Below, one piece after another: positions 34,983-41,604 of a stretch of DNA of 51,476 nucleotides (positions are counted from its first letter, which is position 1; the number at the start of each line of letters is the position of its first letter). A model generated the notes under the pieces. It saw nothing but the letters and a program-made list of their open reading frames with translations, searched no databases and was not told the origin of the DNA. Source of the stretch: Rubrobacter aplysinae (GTDB lineage: Bacteria > Actinomycetota > Rubrobacteria > Rubrobacterales > Rubrobacteraceae); contig NZ_LEKH01000019.1 in the NCBI RefSeq assembly GCF_001029505.1, forward strand, positions 1-51,476. Direction: 5' to 3'. The position numbers and the translations under genes were made by a program.

Positions 34983-35393
34983 ACGAAACTAGATGAAGCA
35001 GGGTATATAACGCTGATAACGAATATCCGTCGGATTTACCGCCGGTATTCTTCCCTCATGGCGTAATCGTAATGACCCCATCGGGGCCGCCGATGCTATT
35101 CTAAGCACCCTGCATTGCATCGTCTATTATCTTGCGATGGTCAAAGGTAAGCTCTGTCTCTTTTACGAGCCTTACACTCCTTGGTTGAGACATCTCTCTT
35201 CTTCTAAGATCCTGGTCAGGGTCGGAACTATATTTCCGCATCTTACACACTACCTATACACTACCTCTTTATCCCTGATACTCTTCGACACTTGAGGGTT
35301 GATGCCGGGTGATGCATAATACTTCTGTAATCTACTGTAGTCACCATATCATATAGCTTATATATAGCTTATATAGAAGAGAGAAATACAGGT
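34983..35393. other. AT-richer intergenic region with repeats and a small ORF
   Basis: 411 bp marking the start of a visibly lower-GC stretch. It holds a 46-codon minus-strand frame (35101-35241), a hairpin just past its stop (CATCGG 35079-35084 with CCGATG 35090-35095), a GCATAATAC at 35314-35322, and an AT-rich direct repeat (ATATAGCTTAT repeated, about 35351-35375) just before the next gene. No tRNA or integrase attachment site was recognised. Confidence 0.5.
35101..35241 (-). CDS. Possible 46-residue small protein or gene remnant
   Basis: ATG at 35241-35239, TAG at 35103-35101. The peptide is strongly charged, starting MRKYSSDPDQDLRRREMSQ and ending LTFDHRKIIDDAMQGA. It reads like genuine coding sequence, but there is no good ribosome-binding site. 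A 6-bp-stem hairpin follows the stop. It may be a small protein or the 3' end of a decayed gene. No family recognised. Confidence 0.35.
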   Translation of the reverse strand: MRKYSSDPDQDLRRREMSQPRSVRLVKETELTFDHRKIIDDAMQGA

Positions 35394-36008
35394 TTGAGAG
35401 TACTTGCAGTTAGCGACAGGGTGGAGCCGTTACTCCAGGGTCCTGGTCTAGAATCTGTTACTAATGGGGTAGAGGCAGTCCTTTCCTGTGGGGACCTCCC
35501 TTTCGATTACCTGGAGTACCTCGTAACCTTTATCGGAGTTCCTCTCTTCTATGTCCGGGGGAATCACGATCCCAGGGACGATACCGGAAAGCACCCGGGG
35601 GGCTGCATACCCATCGGTGGCCGGGTCGAGGATTTCGGGGGCTTCTCTATAGCTGGGCTGTCCGGCTGTATGTGGTACTCGGGAGGCTCCAATCAGTACA
35701 CGGAACGTCAGATGTCTCGTGCCAGCCGGTCAATCTCTCGCAGGCTAAGGATCAGTCGCTCTTTTGGTAAGGGTCTCCCTACCGTATTCGTGAGCCATGC
35801 TGCCCCCAGAGGCATCGGGGATGCCGGGGACCTGTGTCACAGGGGTTTCGGGGCTTTCCTAGATCTCACACGGAGGCACAACCCGGAGCTGTGGGTCCAC
35901 GGCCACGTCCACCTCTACGGCAGACATGATAACGATGATTCGCATGACCTTAACTTAGGCTCAACGCGCGTCGTCAACGCTTACGGATACCGCCTGCTTG
36001 ATCTTTAG
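35394..36008 (+). CDS. Metallophosphoesterase
   Basis: 204-residue calcineurin-like phosphoesterase. The ordered metal motifs are present: LAVSDRVE (Asp present, but the usual D-x-H histidine is replaced), CGDLP, GNHDP, VSHAAP and HGHVH. Loss of the first His is a departure from the consensus and may alter metal site 1. A TTG start follows AT-rich DNA with a weak AGG; the next in-frame options would cut into the first motif. Stand-alone proteins of this type cleave phosphodi- or monoesters; the substrate is unknown. It begins the lower-GC stretch. Confidence 0.82.
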   Translation: MRVLAVSDRVEPLLQGPGLESVTNGVEAVLSCGDLPFDYLEYLVTFIGVPLFYVRGNHDPRDDTGKHPGGCIPIGGRVEDFGGFSIAGLSGCMWYSGGSNQYTERQMSRASRSISRRLRISRSFGKGLPTVFVSHAAPRGIGDAGDLCHRGFGAFLDLTRRHNPELWVHGHVHLYGRHDNDDSHDLNLGSTRVVNAYGYRLLDL

Positions 36009-36063
36009 TCTATAGTTCCTCTTGCGGCGTTTCTCCCGAGGCTGTAAATTCACCTCTTACTAG

Positions 36064-36573
36064 ATGAGAGACGTATACCCCAGTGAATCCCACGATGCCG
36101 CCAAGAAGGCATTCTCCAGGGCCCGTAGGGAGGCCATCCTCCGTCATGCCTGGGCCCGGGCTAGACACGGTCTCCACCGTATCAGCCTGGAACCCTTTGA
36201 AGATGCGAGATCTAGTGTCGCCCTATCCGGGATTATAGAGAAGGTTCCTCTCGGCATGAGAAAGGTCTCGCTCTCGGACATACGTGGCAGTGTCTCCCGG
36301 AGCCGGGACTTCGATGATAGATTTCTCCCTCTTAACAACGGGCTCCGCGAAAGGTGGGAGGCGGTCTATAAAGCCTTCCAACACTCCTCTCACCTCGGTA
36401 CCCCGGTTCCTCCCATAAGCCTTTATATGGTAGAGGACAGGTACTTTGTCAGGGACGGTAACCACCGTGTGTCCGTCGCTCTCTTCAGGGGATCAAGCAC
36501 TATCGAGGCGGATATTACCCTGCTCCATCCTACTCAGACCAACCCCCGCACTTCCGGCCCCCGCCTTGCGTGA
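36064..36573 (+). CDS. ParB-like N-terminal domain protein
   Basis: 169 residues. The C-terminal third has PPISLYMVEDRYFVRDGNHRVSVALFRG, the ParB/sulfiredoxin-fold signature with the GNHR box. The N-terminal part is basic and helical (KKAFSRARREAILRHAWARAR). It lacks the DNA-binding helix-turn-helix of chromosome-partitioning ParB, so it is not a ParB proper. Such short proteins are scattered in bacteria with unknown roles; a CTPase or nuclease-like activity can only be guessed. No ribosome-binding site precedes the ATG, but TAAATT ends about 12 bases upstream, so a leaderless mRNA is possible. Confidence 0.72.
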   Translation: MRDVYPSESHDAAKKAFSRARREAILRHAWARARHGLHRISLEPFEDARSSVALSGIIEKVPLGMRKVSLSDIRGSVSRSRDFDDRFLPLNNGLRERWEAVYKAFQHSSHLGTPVPPISLYMVEDRYFVRDGNHRVSVALFRGSSTIEADITLLHPTQTNPRTSGPRLA

Positions 36574-36634
36574 AACTTGTAGAGTAAAATCCCACGATGT
36601 CAGTACGGTGTAAGAGACAGCAGGAGTAAAAATC

Positions 36635-36967
36635 GTGCCCGAGTATGGCTCCGCTAAAGAGTACTTCGACCATATCTCCCAGGAAGTGACCCCTGATCAG
36701 GCAAAGAGCCTTAACGGTCTCTTCAAGTTCAATATCAAGGATGCCGGCGATTGGATATTCGAGTTTACCGAGTCGGGTGATGTCGGAGAGCTTTCACCCG
36801 CCGATGATGTCCACCCGGACTGCACGATAACCTCTTCTGAGAAAGACTGGCTCGACATAGTCTCAGGCCGTACGAAGCCAATGAGTGCCTTTGTCACTGG
36901 CAAACTCAAGGTCCAGGGTGCTACGAACAAAGCCATGAAACTCCAGCAGATCCTCGGAGCCCAGTAG
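36635..36967 (+). CDS. SCP2 sterol-binding domain protein
   Basis: 110 residues covering a complete SCP2 domain: SLNGLFKFNIKDAGDWIFEF, DCTITSSEKDWLDIVSGRTKPMSAFVTGKLKVQG (the FxxGKLKxxG core) and KLQQIL. The family binds lipids in a hydrophobic tunnel. GTG start with AGGAG at 8-bp spacing. It lies 61 bp after the ParB-like gene and is convergent with the GST gene. Confidence 0.88.
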   Translation: MPEYGSAKEYFDHISQEVTPDQAKSLNGLFKFNIKDAGDWIFEFTESGDVGELSPADDVHPDCTITSSEKDWLDIVSGRTKPMSAFVTGKLKVQGATNKAMKLQQILGAQ

Positions 36968-37020
36968 GACGTATAATACTTCTCTCTTTCCTAGTATATG
37001 GCGATGTCAGGCTTATCAGC

Positions 37021-37719
37021 TTACTCAGACTCAGGAATCTTATTAGAGAACAGTATCCTTCGTGTCTCTTCATCAATCTCGCTAGTGGGCTTCCGCCACT
37101 CTTTCCCAAGATCTAGGCCTCTAGATACCGCTTCCCGGTTTTTGATGTTTTCGTACCATCTCCCGAGGCTCGGATAGTTCTCTAGGTCTTGTCCCTGGTT
37201 ATCATGGGGTATTATCCAGGGGAGTATTGCTATGTCTGCTATAGAGTATCTTCTCGCAAAGAACTCGTTGTTTTCAAGATGACGGTCCATCACCCCATAT
37301 ATCCTTGCGGCCTCGTTTGTATATCTCTCATAGGCGTATTCGATCCGCTCCGGTGCGTACTGTCTGAAGTGGTGAGCTTGTCCCAGCATGGGGCCTACAG
37401 AGCCCATCTGGAACATTAGCCACTGGTTTACCACATGCCTTTCCTCTTTGAAATCGCCGTATAGCGTGCCGTACTTCTCTGCTAGGTAGATCAGTATCGC
37501 TCCAGACTCGAACAGCGCGGTATCTTTCCCTCCGAAACCGTCATGGTCCACCAGTGCGGGCATCTTGTTGTTGGGACTAATCTCTAGAAACTCTTTCTTG
37601 AACTGATCTCCCGCAGCTATATCCACGGGAACGGCATCGTAATCCGCCCCGACCTCCTCCAGCATAATAGATACCTTCCAGCCATTCGGTGTCGGCCAGT
37701 AGTAGAGATCCATCCCCAT
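37021..37719 (-). CDS. Glutathione S-transferase family protein
   Basis: 232 residues, thioredoxin-fold N-terminus plus helical C-terminal domain. MDLYYWPTPNGWKVSIMLEEVG and NNKMPALVDHDG(F) with ALFESGAILIYLAEKYG match the YfcG/YghU-like class that uses Asn/Thr near the N-terminus (TPNG) rather than Tyr or Ser. The frame opens 13 codons earlier, but AGGTGAAG just before the ATG at 37719 makes that the better start. Many actinobacteria lack glutathione, so the true thiol cofactor, if any, is uncertain. Confidence 0.87.
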   Translation of the reverse strand: MGMDLYYWPTPNGWKVSIMLEEVGADYDAVPVDIAAGDQFKKEFLEISPNNKMPALVDHDGFGGKDTALFESGAILIYLAEKYGTLYGDFKEERHVVNQWLMFQMGSVGPMLGQAHHFRQYAPERIEYAYERYTNEAARIYGVMDRHLENNEFFARRYSIADIAILPWIIPHDNQGQDLENYPSLGRWYENIKNREAVSRGLDLGKEWRKPTSEIDEETRRILFSNKIPESE

Positions 37720-37781
37720 AACTTCTTCACCTTTCCTATTCGTCTCCCAGTGTGTCATGCCGCCTGGCAGTTTCTTACCTC

Positions 37782-37888
37782 ACTTTCTACCAGATAGATT
37801 CTAAAATAACCCACTCCACCCTTGCCTTTACAAATTACTTATGAGAATGTACCTTCCCGAAAGTAATTGCTGGATTATCGTAGAAAGT
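37782..37888. repeat. Nested inverted repeats upstream of the recombinase gene
   Basis: ACTTTCTAC (37782-37790) is the reverse complement of GTAGAAAGT (37880-37888). Between them AATTACTT (37833-37840) is the reverse complement of AAGTAATT (37861-37868). All lie in the AT-rich gap between the GST and recombinase genes, ending 10 bp before the recombinase GTG. They could be recombinase binding arms, an attachment-like site or an operator. Confidence 0.5.
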
Positions 37889-37898
37889 AGGTTCCTTA

Positions 37899-38966
37899 GT
37901 GAACAGCGATGTGAGGTACGAGGTGATCAGCGAGTCCAATCAAGAACAACGTTACCAGATAGATCATAAGGGCAATCAAGGACTTTCTAGTACCTCTCTA
38001 GTAGGTTCTACAAGATTCCCAGAGGACTCACATCCGGTCTTTATATATCTATCTTCCTTGTCTCACGGTTCGAGAAGGACTATGAAGAGCTCACTGGACA
38101 TGGTAGCGGGGTTCTTGTCTGGAGGGTTATCCGATGCTCTCACGTTGGACTGGAGTAGGATGAGGTATCAGCATATGGCAGCAGTCAGGTCAGCCGTATC
38201 AGAGGTTTACGCCCCTTCCACGGCTAACAAGATAATATCCTCGGTAAAGGGTGTCCTCAGAGAGTGCGTAAGGCTGGATTATCTCTCACCGGAAGACCTC
38301 TCAAGAGCATGTGACGTCTCTGCCGTGAAAGGAACCAGAGAGCCAAAAGGACGCGCGCTTTCACAGGATGAGTTGAGCCGTGTGTTCCTTGCTTGCTCCT
38401 CAGATGACAACAGTACGAGAGGAACAAGGGACTATGCGATACTCGCGGTAATGTACAGCTCTGGCTTACGTAGAAGCGAGGTAGCGGCACTAGAGATTCG
38501 GGACTATGTCGGATCTTTAGGCGGGAATGGAGAACCTGATAGCTACGCTTACTTATCCGTGAGGTCCGGCAAGGGAAATGCAGACCGCACTTGTCCCATA
38601 AACTCGTCCGCAAGAGACTCGCTGGATCTCTGGCTGTCTATTTTGTATCCCCGAGGATCCGATAAAGAATCCTCGGGATCACCCCTCTTTAGACCTATAT
38701 CGAAGTCAGAGAAGGTAATGGAGCGCGGGATGACTGATCAAGGAGTATTATACATATTGCAGAGGAGGGCTCGAGAGGCCGGTGTGGCGGCTTTTACGCC
38801 GCACGATCTCAGGAGGACTTTTATTGGGGATCTCTTGGACCGGGGGGCGGATATATCTACCGTTCAGCAGTTGGCCGGGCACGCCAACGTACAGACAACG
38901 GCCCGCTATGACAGGAGAGGTGAGCAGGCCAAGCGGAAGGCCGCTTCTCTGCTGGATCTCCCTTAG
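37899..38966 (+). CDS. Tyrosine recombinase/integrase
   Basis: 355 residues. An N-terminal SAM-like core-binding domain (about 45-140) precedes the catalytic domain. The active set is visible: Arg in SSGLRRSEVAAL, Lys in GKGNADRTCP, His-x2-Arg in TPHDLRRTF, His in LAGHANVQTTARYDRRG, whose Tyr is the nucleophile. About 50 extra polar residues precede the core compared with XerC/XerD (about 300). The gene is clearly lower in GC than the core genes, suggesting acquisition. It may be an integrase of a decayed element or a Xer-like host protein; no phage or transfer genes accompany it. GTG start, weak ribosome-binding site. Confidence 0.85.
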   Translation: MNSDVRYEVISESNQEQRYQIDHKGNQGLSSTSLVGSTRFPEDSHPVFIYLSSLSHGSRRTMKSSLDMVAGFLSGGLSDALTLDWSRMRYQHMAAVRSAVSEVYAPSTANKIISSVKGVLRECVRLDYLSPEDLSRACDVSAVKGTREPKGRALSQDELSRVFLACSSDDNSTRGTRDYAILAVMYSSGLRRSEVAALEIRDYVGSLGGNGEPDSYAYLSVRSGKGNADRTCPINSSARDSLDLWLSILYPRGSDKESSGSPLFRPISKSEKVMERGMTDQGVLYILQRRAREAGVAAFTPHDLRRTFIGDLLDRGADISTVQQLAGHANVQTTARYDRRGEQAKRKAASLLDLP

Positions 38967-39019
38967 GGTCTTGGGGTAGTAGAGGTGCGTGAAGAGTTGC
39001 AACGGTTACAATTCATGTC

Positions 39020-39565
39020 CTACTCGTCGTAGGGTACCAGGCTTACCACGTGATACTCAGGGAGCAGTGATCTCCCGTCCAGGTAAGAGAGCTCTATAAC
39101 GAATGCAACCGCGGCGACCTCGCCGCCTGCGGACTCCACGAGCCTGCACATCGCCCTAGCGGTCCCCCCGGTGGCGAGGAGGTCGTCTACCACCAGAACC
39201 CTCTCTCCTGTATACACAGAATCCCCGTGTATCTCTAGTGAGTCCGAGCCATACTCAAGGTCATAGCTTTGGGATATGGTCTCTCTAGGGAGCTTGTTGG
39301 GCTTTCTGGCGAGCACTATACCCTTACGCTCCTTGTAGGCCAGAGCGGTGCCGAACACAAAGCCCCGGGCCTCGGCACACAGTACCTTGGAGTATGAGAC
39401 GTCTTCGACTGACTCGGAGATGAGGTCAACCGTGTCGTTCATGACGCCGGCGCTCTCTATAAGCGGGGTTATGTCCTTGTAGGAAACACCTTTTGTGGGA
39501 TAGTCCGGGACCTCCCTTATATACTCCTTGACCTTCTCTAGTCTGGACAACAGGCCTAGCCCCAC
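39020..39565 (-). CDS. apt: Adenine phosphoribosyltransferase
   Basis: 181-residue purine salvage enzyme making AMP from adenine and PRPP. The PRPP loop is VLVVDDLLATGGTA; VPDYPTKGVSYKDITPLI, EARGFVFG and ARKPNKLP complete the Apt pattern. The start could be the GTG at 39565 or a TTG at 39550, which would remove five residues and give a more typical N-terminus. Neither has a strong ribosome-binding site. Convergent with the recombinase gene, 53 bp between stops. Confidence 0.92.
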   Translation of the reverse strand: MGLGLLSRLEKVKEYIREVPDYPTKGVSYKDITPLIESAGVMNDTVDLISESVEDVSYSKVLCAEARGFVFGTALAYKERKGIVLARKPNKLPRETISQSYDLEYGSDSLEIHGDSVYTGERVLVVDDLLATGGTARAMCRLVESAGGEVAAVAFVIELSYLDGRSLLPEYHVVSLVPYDE

Positions 39566-39638
39566 TTCCTGACCATCTAAAGATCTACAAATTCCCTACC
39601 GGGTCCTTACCGATTTTCTCACCTTCTTGCTGAGAAAA

Positions 39639-40616
39639 TTACTGCGAATTTCCCTCGAGAGACTCTATAGAGCCGGACATTATAAGCTCCTTCAGCCGGG
39701 AGTCTACCGACGCCAGGTAACGCGCACTCTCCATCGCTTTGGCTGTTCTCTGGGTGTCGCCGCTCCTGAGCTCCGGGTTGAGAACCTGCTTGAACATCGC
39801 AACCTCACGCTCTACGGCTGCCACTATACCCCTCAAGTGGCGGGGCTGTATACCATACCGCGACATCTCGACTGCCATCCTCGCTATCTCGAGATCCCGG
39901 GATTCCAGGCTAACCCGGTTACCGCTGCTGCCCCTCCCTATTACTCCGACCGAGACAAGCTCCTCTATAAACCCGGAGTCAGCGCCTAGGAGCTCACAAA
40001 ACTCCTTCTTCGTGTAGACCCGTGACTCGTCTGAATCGTCTGATTCCTGAGACTGTATCTCCGGGTACCCTGAGGGGTCGCCCGCCCCTCCCGAACTACC
40101 CGTGTCGCCGTTATGTATTATGCCACTATCAATCCGCTGTTTTATAACCTCGAGCGGGAGGTACTCCCGCTCCTGGAGGCCGAGTATGAGCCTGAGGAGT
40201 CGGAGATCCTGGTCCGTAAAGAGCCGGTAACCCCCGCTGGTACGTTCTAGCTGCAGGAGACGCCTGCGTTCGAGGTAACGCACCTTGCTGACGGATAGGG
40301 AGGGAAAATCCTCGCGAAGCTCGGAGACGACCTCACCGATCGTGTATCTCGTGTGAGGGTCGCCAGAGTAAACACCAGCAGGGCCACCGAAGGGTGAAGG
40401 TCTCACATCCTCTGCAGCCCCGCCAGTGGCCCCCTCAGTAGCCTCTTCAGTGACTTCAGTGCGTTCGACGGCGGATCCGCCAGTGGATATATTCGGGGTT
40501 TCGTTTGAAGGCTCTGGCTCGGTAGAGGGGCTTCCGGTGGGTGGACGGACCGAAGAGGACTCGGAACCCTCGGAGCCATCAAAGTTTTTCCTCTCGGACC
40601 TATCGACCCTATCCAA
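39639..40616 (-). CDS. ftsR: FtsR-like MerR family transcriptional regulator
   Basis: 325 residues. The first 85 or so are a Ser/Glu/Thr-rich disordered region. The MerR winged helix is RYTIGEVVSELREDFPSLSVSKVRYLERRRLLQLERTSGGYRLFTDQDLRLL (about 90-140). The C-terminal domain, YTKKEFCELLGADSGFIEELVSVGVIG and GIQPRHLRGIVAAVEREVAMFKQ, is characteristic of the actinobacterial FtsR family. In Corynebacterium FtsR activates ftsZ, and it is encoded near garA in Corynebacterium and Mycobacterium, as here. TTG start with GGTGAG upstream. No effector-binding cysteines are apparent. Confidence 0.85.
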   Translation of the reverse strand: MDRVDRSERKNFDGSEGSESSSVRPPTGSPSTEPEPSNETPNISTGGSAVERTEVTEEATEGATGGAAEDVRPSPFGGPAGVYSGDPHTRYTIGEVVSELREDFPSLSVSKVRYLERRRLLQLERTSGGYRLFTDQDLRLLRLILGLQEREYLPLEVIKQRIDSGIIHNGDTGSSGGAGDPSGYPEIQSQESDDSDESRVYTKKEFCELLGADSGFIEELVSVGVIGRGSSGNRVSLESRDLEIARMAVEMSRYGIQPRHLRGIVAAVEREVAMFKQVLNPELRSGDTQRTAKAMESARYLASVDSRLKELIMSGSIESLEGNSQ

Positions 40617-40686
40617 AGTCTCTCACCCCCTGGTGCGCTGGTGTTTTGAGCGCTCCATAATTTTCATGGTTTCACGAGTTCCCGCT

Positions 40687-41136
40687 TCAAGTAAACACGA
40701 ACTTGAAACGGTATTTACCGATCTGTATCTCGTCCCCGTTTCTCAGGTAGACACTATCGACGCGGACGCGGTTGACGTAGGTTCCGTTCAGGCTGCCGGC
40801 GTCCAGTATCTTGAACCCCCGCTCCTCCTGGGCTATGCGAGAGTGTTCCCGGGAGACGGTAACGTCGTCGAGGACTATGTCACTAACGTGGCCTCTGCCG
40901 ATGGATATACTGTCATGCCCGACGTCGTGCATCCTGCGCCCGGCGGTCCCCTCTACCTGGTCGAGCTCTATCAGGGCGGCCGTGTCAGAGGTGTCCTCCG
41001 CACCTTCGGGATCCTCATCAAAGAACCCCGGGGAGTAGGAGACTGTGGATTGAGTGGGGTTTAGGCGAGCCCCGCACTCACCGCAGAACTTCATCCCCTC
41101 CCCGAGGTTAGCGCCGCATTCGGGGCACCTGGTCAA
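40687..41136 (-). CDS. garA: GarA-like zinc-ribbon plus FHA domain protein
   Basis: 149 residues. An N-terminal zinc ribbon has C4, C7, C18 and C21 (CPEC...CGEC), followed by an acidic linker and an FHA domain (about 60-149) with the phosphothreonine-binding set SIGRG, SREHSR and GSLNGTYVNR. GarA in Mycobacterium lacks the zinc ribbon and regulates 2-oxoglutarate metabolism when phosphorylated by PknB/PknG. The linker has Thr residues (EDTSDTAAL), but I cannot show they are phosphosites. I choose the TTG at 41136, not the GTG at 41148, because it has GGAGGGG upstream and shares TTGA with the rsiG stop. Confidence 0.85.
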   Translation of the reverse strand: MTRCPECGANLGEGMKFCGECGARLNPTQSTVSYSPGFFDEDPEGAEDTSDTAALIELDQVEGTAGRRMHDVGHDSISIGRGHVSDIVLDDVTVSREHSRIAQEERGFKILDAGSLNGTYVNRVRVDSVYLRNGDEIQIGKYRFKFVFT

Positions 41137-41519
41137 GGCCCCCTCCACTCTTCTCTCCCGCTTTTACCCCGGTCGCCGGGATCGTCGGTGTCTCCGACTC
41201 CGCCACCTCCGTACTCAGCAGTCTCGTCAGGAGCTCCGGGAGAATCGGAAGATCCGGGAGCTCGGGGGTCATCGAGGTCGGCATCGCCGACACCGTCAAT
41301 CAGGGCCTGGGCGAGCTCGCCAGCCGAGACGGAAGACTTTCCCCGGCGGACGAGCTCGGCTCTGAGGAGGTCTATCCTACCCTGGAGAACCCGCCGCCGG
41401 TAGCTCACCTCGGCCTCTTTTATGACGAGCGACTGGAGATGGTCCTTGAGCTCTTCCTCAGAGGAGACTGTCAGGTCCGGAAAGTCCTCCCACTCAAAAG
41501 GTGATTCTGTCTCTCCCAT
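41133..41519 (-). CDS. rsiG: RsiG, c-di-GMP-binding anti-sigma factor (single-motif type)
   Basis: 128 residues. A helical segment carries an exact E-x3-S-x2-R-x3-Q-x3-D motif (E35, S39, R42, Q46, D50), the c-di-GMP-binding signature of RsiG. Streptomyces RsiG has two copies on two helices. Published work on Rubrobacter RsiG describes one copy, with a homodimer holding the ligand and the sigma factor WhiG. This protein has one copy and so fits the Rubrobacter type. The second half (about 85-128) is disordered, rich in Gly, Asp and Pro. WhiG is not in this window. Coupled to the FHA gene by TTGA. Confidence 0.88.
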   Translation of the reverse strand: MGETESPFEWEDFPDLTVSSEEELKDHLQSLVIKEAEVSYRRRVLQGRIDLLRAELVRRGKSSVSAGELAQALIDGVGDADLDDPRAPGSSDSPGAPDETAEYGGGGVGDTDDPGDRGKSGREEWRGP

Positions 41520-41604
41520 CCTATAATTATAACCTTACCTCAACCTCAAGTACACACTAAAGCAATACGGGTAGAGCCGCCCGTACCAGGTAATCTCAGG
41601 GGTC

